Positions 1 to 8,668 are shown, counted from the first letter of the stretch. The stretch: 64,000 bases of DNA from Bradyrhizobium sp. dw_411 (GCF_018449695.1 NZ_JAAVUY010000004.1:310001-374000); one strand, 5' to 3'. Numbers and translations are program-made. Notes: a model not told the origin generated them from the sequence alone.

Positions 1-1106
1 ATATTGTTGATCAGGGTCGGCAGGCCGAACAGACCGACCTGGAACGGATAAGGCGGCTTATGCCGAGGCAGGCCACGTTTGCCTTCCAAACTTTCCAGCA
101 GCGAGGATTCCTCGCCGCAGATATAGGCGCCGGCGCCACGCCGCATATGCAGCACGGGTCCTCCGGGCGGCAGCTTCGCAATCTCGCGCTCGAGAATTTC
201 CCGCGAAGCCGGATATTCATCCCGGAGATAGATGTACACGTCGGTCGCTTCGACTACATGCGCGCCGATCAGCATGCCCTCGATAAAGCGGTGTGGATCG
301 GTTTCGAGATAATGGCGGTCCTTGAACGTACCGGGCTCGCCCTCGTCGCCATTGATCGCCATCAGCCGCGGGCCAGGCTCGCCCAGCACCGAGCGCCATT
401 TGCGTCCGGTCGGAAAACCCGCGCCGCCGAGACCGCGTAAACTCGCGTCGTCGAGCGATTTCAGCAAATCTTCCTTTGGAAGAGCGCCGGAGCGCAGGCG
501 CGCCAGCAATTGATACCCGCCATCAGCGACATACGCATCCAAATCGACATAATCTGGCAGATGCGCATGGGTATCGCCGCCCTTCGCCGCCGCAAGCACA
601 TTGGCGACCGTTGCATGATCGACGAAGTGATGGCCGACCTCGGCAGCCGGCGCGGTATCGCAACGGCCGACGCAGGGCGCGCGAACCACGCGAATGCCGG
701 GACCGGCCGTGTTCTGCAATTCCTGCAGCAGCTTCTCCGCGCCCAGCATCGCGCATGTCAGGGAATCGCAAACGCGGATGGTCAGCGGCGCAATGTCCGG
801 TTCACCTTCTTTCACGACATCGAAATGCGCGTAAAAGGTCGCGGTCTCGAACACTTCGGCAAAAGCAAGCTTCATCTCATCGGCCAACGCCGCAAGATGG
901 GCCGCGGAAATCTGATGATATCTGTCCTGGATCAGATGCAGATGCTCGATCAGAAGGTCGCGCCGCCGCGGCCTGTCACCGAGCAGAAGTTCGATCTCAT
1001 GCCCGGCGGCCGGATCGATCTGGCGGCCTTTGGGGGTGGACTTGGCCCGCCGCCGTCCCTCGCCCGGATGATCGAACGAACGGACCTCTTGGACATCATG
1101 ACTCAT
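1..1106 (-). CDS. fdsB: NAD-dependent formate dehydrogenase beta subunit, NuoE-NuoF fusion (partial)
   Basis: The 3' end lies beyond the left edge; 368 codons are open on the minus strand from the ATG at 1106. Residues about 35-160 are a NuoE/FdsG-like thioredoxin-fold [2Fe-2S] domain: ETATFYAHF, then the cysteine pairs CDSLTC and CVGRC. A NuoF domain follows with the glycine-rich motif RGLGGAGFPTG, the NADH/FMN-binding segment NGDEGEPGTFKDR and GAYICGEESSLLESLEG, breaking off near GLPTLINN. In the family this subunit takes electrons from the molybdenum subunit FdsA to NAD+. Having both domains in one chain replaces separate FdsG and FdsB. Three MoeA-like genes lie upstream on the same strand. 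A plain complex I fusion is less likely because the molybdenum-cofactor genes adjoin it. Confidence 0.88.
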   Translation of the reverse strand, partial: MSHDVQEVRSFDHPGEGRRRAKSTPKGRQIDPAAGHEIELLLGDRPRRRDLLIEHLHLIQDRYHQISAAHLAALADEMKLAFAEVFETATFYAHFDVVKEGEPDIAPLTIRVCDSLTCAMLGAEKLLQELQNTAGPGIRVVRAPCVGRCDTAPAAEVGHHFVDHATVANVLAAAKGGDTHAHLPDYVDLDAYVADGGYQLLARLRSGALPKEDLLKSLDDASLRGLGGAGFPTGRKWRSVLGEPGPRLMAINGDEGEPGTFKDRHYLETDPHRFIEGMLIGAHVVEATDVYIYLRDEYPASREILEREIAKLPPGGPVLHMRRGAGAYICGEESSLLESLEGKRGLPRHKPPYPFQVGLFGLPTLINN

Positions 1107-1140
1107 CGCGATCTCGATTCTGACATTGCGCGAATTCTAA

Positions 1141-1165
1141 TGCTTGGCATACCAAATGCCAAGCA
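1141..1165 (-). promoter_or_regulatory. Perfect 10-bp inverted repeat upstream of fdsB, operator or sigma-54-like element
   Basis: TGCTTGGCAT and ATGCCAAGCA are separated by 5 nt and sit 35 bp before the fdsB start. Read on the minus strand, TGGCAT-N7-TGCC has the GG-to-GC spacing of a -24/-12 promoter but departs from the sigma-54 consensus at several other positions. The perfect symmetry fits a dimeric regulator's operator equally well. Confidence 0.45.
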
Positions 1166-1289
1166 AAAACAATCTGATAGTTCGGGGACTTATCGAAATC
1201 TGTAGCGGCGAGACCCCCGTGCCCGCCCGATCATTCGGACAGATGACGCTTGCGATGTCGATCATCAAAAGGTCGGATCAACCGACCGG

Positions 1290-2546
1290 TCAGACCAGAC
1301 TGGCATAAGCGAGAAACCCAACCGCCTGGCCAGGTTCCACCCGCTCAATGCCTTCGCCAAGTTCGACTAATCCATCGGTGTCCACAAGCGACGAGAGCAG
1401 TCCTGCGCCTTCCCGGGGAAATTTGACCGCTTCGAGCACGCCATCCTCACCCCTGCGCAGATTGACCCGCACATATTCGCGGCGGGCGATCTTCTTTTTG
1501 TAGGCGAAGGCAGCGCGCACCGGCATTGGAACAAGATGCTGTTGCACGGCCCCCGCCAGCGCCAGCACCGTCGGCCGCACCACATGCACGAAGGTGACAA
1601 AACTCGCGACCGGGTTGCCCGGCAATCCGATGAACGGTGTGCCGTCGACAATTCCCATGGCGACCGGACGTCCGGGTTTGATCGCCATCCGCCACAGCAC
1701 CAGGCTGCCAACGCTTTCGACGGCAGCCTTGACGTGATCCTCTTCGCCGGTCGAAACGCCCCCGGTGGTCAGGACCAGATCATGTGTTCCCGCCACCTTC
1801 TTGACGCCGTCGGCAAGCGCGGCGCTGTTGTCGCTGACAATGCCGAGATCGCTGACCTCGCAACCAAGCCGCTTCAGCATTGCCATCAGCATGAACCGGT
1901 TGGAATCGAACAATTGTGAAGCCGCGCGTGGCCTGCCGGGCGATACCAGTTCGTTGCCGGTCGAAAATACCGCGACGCGAATTCGCCGGCGCACATCCAG
2001 TTGCGCAAGGCCGAACGCTGCCGCCAGCGCCACATCCTGTGGCCGCAAACGAAGGCCGGCTGCGAGAGCCGACGTACCGGCAGGAATGTCTTCGCCCGCG
2101 GGACGCACATTGGCGCCCGGCCTGAGGCCGGCCGGAAGAACGACCCTGCCTTCCGCATCGAGGCGCACATCCTCCTGCATGAAGACCGTATCGGCGCCAT
2201 CCGGCATCGGCGCGCCGGTAAAAATCCGCACTGTATGGCCTGGCTTGATCGCGTCGCCTGATGACGCGCCGGCCTGTACCCGGCCTGTCACCGGAAATGC
2301 CATTTCCTTATCCTGCGGAACATCGCCGCCGCGCACGGCATAGCCATCGACTGCGGAATTGGTGAAAGGCGGCAGCGGCAATGGCGCCGAAATGGCGTTT
2401 GCGAGAATGCGTCCATCGGCATCTCCCAAGGACACGGTTTCGATGTCCCGTACTGCCGTCACCCGCGCACTGATGATTGCCACGGCTTCATCGACCGACA
2501 TCATCGGCCCGCCAAAGGCAAAGCAATCGTCAGACAGTTGCGCCAT
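1290..2546 (-). CDS. moeA: MoeA/Glp-type molybdopterin molybdotransferase
   Basis: 418 aa, the normal MoeA length. MoeA inserts molybdate into adenylylated molybdopterin in the last step of Mo-cofactor synthesis, in the cytoplasm. The N-terminal MoeA domain carries PPFTNSAVDGYAV, with the conserved Asp-Gly. The central MogA-like domain has FSTGNEL and TTGGVSTGEEDHVK, then KPGRPVA and GLPGNPVASFV. A C-terminal domain IV follows. It is the last of three consecutive minus-strand MoeA-type genes and precedes formate dehydrogenase. All key family motifs are intact, so this is the best candidate for the canonical enzyme of the three. Confidence 0.93.
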   Translation of the reverse strand: MAQLSDDCFAFGGPMMSVDEAVAIISARVTAVRDIETVSLGDADGRILANAISAPLPLPPFTNSAVDGYAVRGGDVPQDKEMAFPVTGRVQAGASSGDAIKPGHTVRIFTGAPMPDGADTVFMQEDVRLDAEGRVVLPAGLRPGANVRPAGEDIPAGTSALAAGLRLRPQDVALAAAFGLAQLDVRRRIRVAVFSTGNELVSPGRPRAASQLFDSNRFMLMAMLKRLGCEVSDLGIVSDNSAALADGVKKVAGTHDLVLTTGGVSTGEEDHVKAAVESVGSLVLWRMAIKPGRPVAMGIVDGTPFIGLPGNPVASFVTFVHVVRPTVLALAGAVQQHLVPMPVRAAFAYKKKIARREYVRVNLRRGEDGVLEAVKFPREGAGLLSSLVDTDGLVELGEGIERVEPGQAVGFLAYASLV

Positions 2547-2664
2547 CGTGGTTCTCAGGTTTCCGGCAAGCTCTGCGCCAATACGTCTTCGATATCGATG
2601 GCCGACGCAATATCATGCCGGCAATCCCCCTGATATCATCGAGATGGCGACCGGTAGCGGTGTT

Positions 2665-4620
2665 TCAAGCTTCCACTGGCCGAAATCCCGCCTGCGCCAG
2701 TGCCGCGCGACTTTCATCCGACGCCAGTGCTGCGAGAAATGCCTGCACCGCCGGACGCTGCTTGCGAGCCGCCACTAACGCAAAATCATAATGCTCTTCC
2801 GCCAGCGGAATGAAGCCAAGCCCGGCGGCGTGTGCGACAGGTGCAATGGTCATGCCCCAGTCGGCACGATTCTGCGCCACCGCTGCGGCGACCGCATTAT
2901 GCGAACGCGGCTGGTTCCAGTAACCGTCCGGCCGCGCGGAGCCGAGCATGCGGTCGATCAAAATCCGCGTCCCCGCCCCCTGGTTGCGGTTGACCATGAT
3001 GCAGGCTGGATCGGCAAGTGCCGCTCGCACAGCATCCTGCGCAGTTAGGCCCTGGAAGCGCGTATCCCCAGGGCGAAACACGATACCTTGCATCCGTCGC
3101 CAGCCCGGCACCAGTTCAAGACCGTCAACCAGAAACGGCGTATTGTAACTTTCGCTCGCCTCGTCAAACAGATGGATCGGCGCAAGGTCGCATTCGCCAC
3201 GCCGCGCCGCAGCAAGGCCGCCGAGACTGCCGATTGAAATCGAACGCACCAACAGGCCAGAACGCGCCAGTGGCGCGGTGACCAAATCGAGACCCGTACA
3301 ATGGCTACCGACGATGACGAGATCGGGAACGCGCACATGCGGCGTGAATAACGTTACCTCGGTTTCGGTACCCGCCGGCATCTGATCGGCCAGCGCCTCT
3401 ATCTTCAAGAAACCGTCGGCTTGGGCAAATGAAGTGATTGCGCCAGACCCCTTGCCGGAAGGGTACGCGATCAAGTCATCAGCGCCTTCAACCAGCGACA
3501 CCATGACAAATTCTGTGCGGCCCATTTCCGATGCGATGCGCACCGGGACCTTGGCCGTGACCTTTGCATCGGAGCGAGGTGGCAAGCCAGCCATCCGGCG
3601 TAGCACCGGTACGATCATGTCGTGAAAAGTGAACATCGCTGATGTCGGGAAACCCGGCAAAATCACAACCGGTTTTCCGTCGCAGACCGCAAGGCAAAGC
3701 GGCTTGCCTGGCTTCAACGCAACGCCGTGCGCAATAATGCCGGGTTTACCGAGCCGCGCGATGATGCGGTGCGACACATCACCCGTACCTTTCGAAGTGC
3801 CCCCTGACAGCACCAGCATATCGCAGTCATCAAGCGCTTTGCGCATGATGGATTCGAGTTCATGCTCAACATCGGGAATGGCGCCGAAAAAGATCGGCTC
3901 GCCTCCGTTCTCGCGAATGGCCGCGGTAACGATAGCGCCGTTGGTATCGTAGATCGCTGCGGGGCGTAACTTTAGCCCCGGCTGCACCAACTCGTCTCCC
4001 GTGGAGATCACTGCGATGCGTGGACGGCGTGCGACAGAAACTTCGGCAATGCCGCAGGCGGCGAGCATGCCGATCTCACGCGAACCGATCACGGTTCCGG
4101 CGCGCAGCAGCGTCTCGCCGCGCGCGATGTCTGAGCCGGCATAGGACACGAACTGTCCGGGCGATGCGGCCCGGCGGATCTCGATCACGCGCTCCCCGGC
4201 GGGCTGAGTGTGCTCGACCATCACGATAGCATCTGCGCCACGCGGCACCGGTCCCCCGGTCGCAATCGAGGTCGCCGTCCCCGGCGCGACGGGCAGCATC
4301 GGCGCGGTGCCGCATGCGATGATTTCGTCGTTGAGTACAAAGCGAACCGGTGTCGACTCCCCTGCCAACGCCAGATCGGCGGAACGCACCGCGAAACCAT
4401 CGACATTTGAACGATCGAATGGGGGGACATCGATGGGCGCGACGACATCGTCGGCCAAGGCTTGACCAAGCGCATCGGACAGCGGTCGCCGCTCGCTTGC
4501 AATAGCGCGTGGAAACAGCGCGGCTTCAAAGCGTGCCAGCGCATCCTCGCGCGACAGGATCGTCAGGAACTGATCCTGCTCGAAGCTGTCGCCTCTCTTC
4601 TGCATCGGAGTTTCGGTCAT
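2665..4620 (-). CDS. MoeA fused to a periplasmic-binding-protein-like domain
   Basis: 651 aa. Residues about 20-420 form a MoeA unit: DVPPFDRSNVDGFAV, ISTGDEL, SGGTSKGTGDVSH, KPGKPLCLA and LPGFPTSAMFTF. Residues about 425-645 are a domain of the PBP-like/LysR-substrate-binding type (PF12727 family) found attached to MoeA, with VGSHCTGLDLV near its start and NRNQGAGTR midway. In known cases this domain is thought to sense molybdate, cofactor or a related ligand; its role here is inferred only. It starts 17 bp after the next MoeA-like gene upstream, which fits co-transcription. The SGGTSKGTGD loop resembles the archaeal-type MoeA clade and differs from the 1290-2546 copy. Confidence 0.88.
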   Translation of the reverse strand: MTETPMQKRGDSFEQDQFLTILSREDALARFEAALFPRAIASERRPLSDALGQALADDVVAPIDVPPFDRSNVDGFAVRSADLALAGESTPVRFVLNDEIIACGTAPMLPVAPGTATSIATGGPVPRGADAIVMVEHTQPAGERVIEIRRAASPGQFVSYAGSDIARGETLLRAGTVIGSREIGMLAACGIAEVSVARRPRIAVISTGDELVQPGLKLRPAAIYDTNGAIVTAAIRENGGEPIFFGAIPDVEHELESIMRKALDDCDMLVLSGGTSKGTGDVSHRIIARLGKPGIIAHGVALKPGKPLCLAVCDGKPVVILPGFPTSAMFTFHDMIVPVLRRMAGLPPRSDAKVTAKVPVRIASEMGRTEFVMVSLVEGADDLIAYPSGKGSGAITSFAQADGFLKIEALADQMPAGTETEVTLFTPHVRVPDLVIVGSHCTGLDLVTAPLARSGLLVRSISIGSLGGLAAARRGECDLAPIHLFDEASESYNTPFLVDGLELVPGWRRMQGIVFRPGDTRFQGLTAQDAVRAALADPACIMVNRNQGAGTRILIDRMLGSARPDGYWNQPRSHNAVAAAVAQNRADWGMTIAPVAHAAGLGFIPLAEEHYDFALVAARKQRPAVQAFLAALASDESRAALAQAGFRPVEA

Positions 4621-4637
4621 GCTGAAAGCACTCTTGG

Positions 4638-5756
4638 TCAGCCCCTTAGCATATGGGCGTCGACCGGCGTTCCCGCCGCGAACCCTTCACTGCTGCCGGG
4701 CACGGCCAGCCACGCATCGGCGCGCACGATATGCGCGAGCGAAAGATCCCCAATTGCCAGCGGCATCCAGGCGCCCTCGCTTTCCCTGAGTAAAGCGATA
4801 TCCGCAATTCCGACGCCGGACGATATCTTGCGCGCCAGCGGTAGCGTCTTCGTGCGCTGCAGGTGTCCCGATAGCCGATCCAGCACCGGCAGCACCAGCG
4901 TCCACCACGCCGCCAGCGCCTGATCCGGCGCACCGGCCAAAGCGATAACGGGAGTATCATCGATGGTGCAGAGGGCAGTCGTGCGACCCGGCTGCAACGC
5001 GACCCCATGAGCGATCAGCCGGCCGTTTCTCGTCAGCGCCTCGACTGTCGCGTCGGTATGCCCGACGCCGGTGCCGCCAACGGTGACAATTAAATCGCAT
5101 CTCTCGCCAGTAAGCGCCTTCGCGACGGACGAAGCATCGCGCCCGTTGGCCTGAGAACAGATAACATCGGCTCCCGCCGTGCGAGCGCTTTCCGCGATCA
5201 ATTGAGCTGTTACCGTATGCCCGGCCACCGCCGGAATATTGATCAGCCGCAGGCGCGGACGGCGAAGCGCGAGCTTCCCCAGCCCGGTCGCACGTGCCAG
5301 CATCAAATCGAGCGCGCGAAGCCGACGCCCGGCAGCGATGGTCAGGCCTCCTTCACCGATATCAGAGCCGGCGCGACGGACGCCCTGCCCCGGCAAGGCC
5401 TCGCCCAAAACCTGAAACATCGAACCTGAAAGTTCAACCAAGGCGGAATCGACGACACAATCCGATCCATTTGGCATGCGATCGCCGGCTTCAATCCATA
5501 CCGGAGGTCCCGTCAGCGGGAACGGCGAGTAGGACGATGCCCCGACGAGATCGCGGGCGCAAAGTGCCCAGCCATCCGTAACGGCAAAGTCGTTTACAGG
5601 GATCGGGCCGAGTAGCGATACTCCCGCAGAGACAGAGCCTAACGTCTCCGCGATCGGCAGCTCCCTTGGGGCGACAGGTTCCAATCCATCCAGCAGCGCA
5701 GTCAGCGCCTCGTCGAGTGGAATTAGCGATCCCGTCAGACGCTGCCCCGCCGTCAT
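4638..5756 (-). CDS. Divergent MoeA-like molybdopterin-binding protein
   Basis: 372 aa from the ATG at 5756, chosen because GGAGG lies 10 nt upstream; an in-frame start at 5801 lacks such a site. The MoeA fold is recognisable: VNDFAVTDGWAL, then VTVGGTGVGHTDAT, QPGRTTALC and ALAGAPDQALAAWW. The usual active-site segments are altered: the GGVS-type loop reads GGTGVGHTD and the LPGNP motif reads LAGAPDQA. This suggests a molybdopterin-binding partner or delivery protein rather than a second full molybdotransferase. It is the first gene of the minus-strand run 4638-1290 and ends 17 bp before the MoeA-PBP fusion. Confidence 0.82.
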   Translation of the reverse strand: MTAGQRLTGSLIPLDEALTALLDGLEPVAPRELPIAETLGSVSAGVSLLGPIPVNDFAVTDGWALCARDLVGASSYSPFPLTGPPVWIEAGDRMPNGSDCVVDSALVELSGSMFQVLGEALPGQGVRRAGSDIGEGGLTIAAGRRLRALDLMLARATGLGKLALRRPRLRLINIPAVAGHTVTAQLIAESARTAGADVICSQANGRDASSVAKALTGERCDLIVTVGGTGVGHTDATVEALTRNGRLIAHGVALQPGRTTALCTIDDTPVIALAGAPDQALAAWWTLVLPVLDRLSGHLQRTKTLPLARKISSGVGIADIALLRESEGAWMPLAIGDLSLAHIVRADAWLAVPGSSEGFAAGTPVDAHMLRG

Positions 5757-5866
5757 TTGCGATAATCCTCCGCGATTTCCGGGCGGCTGGCGGAACAGCA
5801 CAAGAACCGCGTGTCAGCGTCAGGGCAAAATGTCAGGATCGCAGCGAGAAGAATCAAGGGGTTAGT

Positions 5867-5943
5867 TGGTCGGGGCAGCTGGATTCGAACCAACGACCTG
5901 CAGTACCCAAAACTGCCGCGCTACCAGGCTGCGCTATACCCCG
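5867..5943 (-). tRNA. tRNA-Pro (UGG)
   Basis: Read on the minus strand, the acceptor CGGGGTA pairs with TGCCCCG. The D arm has AGCCTGGTA. The anticodon stem GCAGT/ACTGC encloses a loop with TGG, and the T loop is TTCGAAT in a GTTGG/CCAGC stem. Discriminator A and a genome-encoded CCA (5867-5869) complete the gene. Confidence 0.95.
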
Positions 5944-6007
5944 ATCATTTGGGAAGGGTCGTCGATACACGCTTAAAGCGCCGCCAGCAAGGCTGGCTGG
6001 CGCCGGT

Positions 6008-6499
6008 TTACCGGCCATTGAACAGCGGATGGGCGACCCGGTCGCCGGGCGCGATCCCGTATTTTTGCGCCGTGCCCGCGATCACCTCCAGCACCCCCTT
6101 CGCCATCCCCCTTGAGGAGATGATCTTGGTGGACATCGGCTCGGTATTCTCGGCAATTCGCAGGATCCGGCCGTCGGCCCGGATGAAGATCATGTCGAGG
6201 GAGATGTAGGTGTTCTTCATCCACATCGACACTTCCTGTTCCGGTGTGAAATCGAACAGCATGCCTTTCCCATCGGCCAGTTCCTTGCGGTACATCAGCC
6301 CGGTGGTTTTCTCCTCCTCGGTGGTCGCCATCTCGACCGAGAAAACCTGCACGCCGGATTTGGTCACGATCTCAAGCGGCTGAATGCTCGCTGCCTGTAC
6401 GCCTGATACGGTGAAGGCGACAAGCGCACCGGCCAAGGCGATCGATATCCAGACCCACACACGCCCACGATTCCAACCAACCACGCGATTAAACTTCAT
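6008..6499 (-). CDS. Exported DUF192 family protein
   Basis: 163 aa. An N-terminal signal or anchor helix (about residues 14-36, ending near GVQAAS) precedes one DUF192 domain. Family motifs seen are EKTTGLMYRKEL, GMLFDF, MWMKNTYISLDMIFI and GVLEVIAGTA. The family is widespread in proteobacteria and its biochemical role is not established. It stands alone between tRNA-Pro and the double cold-shock gene, so context adds nothing about function. Confidence 0.88.
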   Translation of the reverse strand: MKFNRVVGWNRGRVWVWISIALAGALVAFTVSGVQAASIQPLEIVTKSGVQVFSVEMATTEEEKTTGLMYRKELADGKGMLFDFTPEQEVSMWMKNTYISLDMIFIRADGRILRIAENTEPMSTKIISSRGMAKGVLEVIAGTAQKYGIAPGDRVAHPLFNGR

Positions 6500-6693
6500 C
6501 AGACAACACTCACCCTGGCCGCAGATTCCATAACGCGCGCATTCTAGCGCAAATCAATCGATCCGATCTGCGTAAATTTGACGGAATGCACGCGGGCTGA
6601 CCGTAGCCTAGGGATCGTGGCAAATACCAGACCGCAGGCAGACTTCAGCCAGCCGAATTTATTTCTGGTCGGAAATGCGAGGCAGTCGCCCGA

Positions 6694-7374
6694 TCAGTGC
6701 GACGACAATCCGGGCGAGCCGGCTTCGGGCTGAATCTCGGCGGCCATCATGCCCTTGGAGCCGGGCCCGAACCGCACCAGCACATATTGGCCAGGACGAA
6801 GCTCGGTCATGCCATAGCGGCGCAAGGTTTCCATGTGCACGAAAATATCCGGCGTGCCCTCCCCGCAGGTCAGGAAGCCGAATCCGCGCAGCCGGTTGAA
6901 CCATTTGACCTGCGCCCGCTCCAGCCCGCTGGTCGGCGTGACGCTGACATGGGTCCGCGGCGGCAGCATCTGGGCGGGATGGATCGCGGTCGACTCGTCC
7001 ATCGATAGAATGCGGAAGGCCTGATAGCCCTTCTGACGCTGGACGCATTCGCAGACCAGCCGCGCGCCCTCATAGGCGGTTTGATAGCCGTCGCGCCGCA
7101 ACACCGTGACGTGCAGCAGGACATCCGGCCAGCCATTATCGGGAACGATGAACCCGTAGCCCTTTGATGCATCGAACCATTTGATCACACCGGAGATTTC
7201 GACAAGGTTCGCAGCGGCCTCACCGAGACCCGTCAGGGCGTCGATGGCCGGATCGCGTCCGACGCCACCTGCAAATTCGCCTGGCCCAAGCCGGTTGGAT
7301 GATGCTCCGCCAGATAGCGGCCCCCCGAGCTTTTTGGACTCAAAACCGTCCGACCCCATGACCCCGGACCCCAC
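6694..7374 (-). CDS. Protein with two cold-shock domains
   Basis: 226 aa from a GTG at 7374; an ATG five codons in (7359) is equally possible and neither has a strong ribosome site. A glycine/serine-rich lead of about 55 residues precedes CSD1, with GVIKWFDASKGYGFI and DVLLHV. CSD2 follows from about residue 153, with VKWFNRLRGFGFL and DIFVHMETLRR. These are the RNP1/RNP2-type aromatic strands that bind single-stranded nucleic acid. Tandem-CSD proteins of this type are common in Rhizobiales and may act as RNA chaperones or regulators. In CSD1 the usual FVH motif is LLH, so its RNA-binding surface is altered. Confidence 0.86.
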   Translation of the reverse strand: MGSGVMGSDGFESKKLGGPLSGGASSNRLGPGEFAGGVGRDPAIDALTGLGEAAANLVEISGVIKWFDASKGYGFIVPDNGWPDVLLHVTVLRRDGYQTAYEGARLVCECVQRQKGYQAFRILSMDESTAIHPAQMLPPRTHVSVTPTSGLERAQVKWFNRLRGFGFLTCGEGTPDIFVHMETLRRYGMTELRPGQYVLVRFGPGSKGMMAAEIQPEAGSPGLSSH

Positions 7375-7557
7375 ACAATGATTTACGCGCCGTCATCTAA
7401 AGCGACGGTGCCTGTCGCGCTCATCGATGACAATTCATGATGACGCCGCGCGAATCTCTTGAATCAAAAGATAACACTCCCGGTTGCCGCGCATAGATAA
7501 AAAACGAATCTGCCTGAATCTATGAACAGGCTTGCGCGTCAGCGAATCAATTGGGCA

Positions 7558-8316
7558 TCAGTTGCCCACGAACGGACCAAGGGTTTCCCCGATATCAAAT
7601 CTGATCACCAGATCAGCCATATCGTCCTGTTCGGTCGGCTCATTGTTGATGATGACGAGTTGTGCGCCGCTGTTTTTGGCCAGTTGCGGAAAACCGGCGG
7701 CGGGCCACACCACCAGCGAGGAACCGATCGCGATAAAGAGATCGCAGGCTTGCGACAGTTCCGCGGCGCGGCGCATCTCGTCTTCCGGCATCGCTTGTCC
7801 GAATGAGATGGTCGCGGTCTTCACCGGTTCGTCGCAGATCGTGCAATCGGGCGCACCGGATGCCTCGAAGCGGGCTTTGACCCAAGGCAGATCATAGGCC
7901 TGCCCGCAACCGATACAGCGCGCGTAAGTAGTATTGCCGTGAAGTTCCACAACGTGATCGGCCGCGAAGCCCGAGACCTGATGCAGATTGTCGATGTTCT
8001 GGGTGATGACCGCCGGAATTTTGCCGACCTTGTACAGCGATGCGAGCGCGCGGTGGCCGCGTCCGGGCTTTGCGGCGGCGAAGGTCGCCTCCATCGCAAA
8101 GCGGCGTCGCCATGCCTCATCGCGCGCCTCGACGCTGGCGACAAATTCATCAAACGGAATCGGCCGGTTGCGGGTCCACAATCCGCCCGGCGAGCGGAAA
8201 TCGGGAATGCCGCACTCGGTCGAGATGCCCGCGCCGGTAAAGGGAACGATGATTGTAGCCTCGGCGATCATGTCGCCGAGCCGCTCTACACCACTGCGAA
8301 GATCTGAAGCAATCAC
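7558..8316 (-). CDS. cobB: Sir2-family NAD-dependent protein deacylase
   Basis: 252 aa from a GTG at 8316. The frame stays open to 8472, but that part overlaps the KEP-repeat tail of the neighbouring gene and reads as Arg/Ser/Pro-rich repeats, so I exclude it. Sirtuin motifs are all present: PFTGAGISTECGIPDFRS, TQNIDNLHQ, the catalytic-His segment VELHGN, a zinc ribbon with two cysteine pairs (CIGCG and CTICD), and IGSSLVVWPAAG. Members remove acetyl or other acyl groups from lysines with NAD+ and release nicotinamide and O-acyl-ADP-ribose. Only about 70 bp separate it from the small gene upstream. Confidence 0.92.
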   Translation of the reverse strand: MIASDLRSGVERLGDMIAEATIIVPFTGAGISTECGIPDFRSPGGLWTRNRPIPFDEFVASVEARDEAWRRRFAMEATFAAAKPGRGHRALASLYKVGKIPAVITQNIDNLHQVSGFAADHVVELHGNTTYARCIGCGQAYDLPWVKARFEASGAPDCTICDEPVKTATISFGQAMPEDEMRRAAELSQACDLFIAIGSSLVVWPAAGFPQLAKNSGAQLVIINNEPTEQDDMADLVIRFDIGETLGPFVGN

Positions 8317-8386
8317 GAAGGACAATCCGAAAATCAGGTCATGCCGATTATAGCATGACCGGTCGGATTGCCACGCACCGTCGGCT

Positions 8387-8668
8387 TTAAGCTGCCTTTG
8401 AAACCGGTTCTTTGGCAGTCGGCTCCTTGGCGAGCGATTCCTTGGCGAGCGGTTCTTTGGCGATCGGTTCATCGGCCTTTTTAGGCTTTAGAACCGGCGC
8501 AATGGCGGCGGATTTCTTCGCCGGCCGGTCATATTGCGCCAGCTTTTCAAGTTCCGCTTCGAGTTCGGCGCGTCGCGCCGCGACTTTTTCCATCAACTTG
8601 TCGGTCGCGTTGTCGCGCAACGCAGCGACTTCCTCGATGCTCAGGGAATCCAGATCGATTTTTGCCAT
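8387..8668 (-). CDS. H-NS-like N-terminal module with KEP-repeat tail, no DNA-binding domain
   Basis: 93 aa. Residues 1-45 (MAKIDLDSLSIEEVAALRD onward, a heptad-rich helix rich in Glu, Lys and Ala) match the N-terminal dimerisation part of HvrA/H-NS proteins of alphaproteobacteria as I know them. The expected C-terminal AT-hook-like DNA-binding motif is absent. Instead the protein ends in a Lys/Ala/Pro tail with four near-identical AKEP/AKES units (about residues 70-90), coded by 15-bp near-repeats. It could oligomerise with a full H-NS protein and act as a modifier or antagonist. Alternatively it is an unrelated coiled coil. An AGGAGG-like site lies just before the ATG. Confidence 0.7.
   Translation of the reverse strand: MAKIDLDSLSIEEVAALRDNATDKLMEKVAARRAELEAELEKLAQYDRPAKKSAAIAPVLKPKKADEPIAKEPLAKESLAKEPTAKEPVSKAA

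Noticed and set aside
8317..8472. N-terminal extension of the sirtuin frame
   Set aside because: Overlaps the KEP-tail gene in another frame, reads as Arg/Ser/Pro repeats, and no ribosome site supports the upstream ATG.
8400..8475. Possible CRISPR-like short repeats
   Set aside because: Repeats are contiguous without spacers and code for AKEP units.
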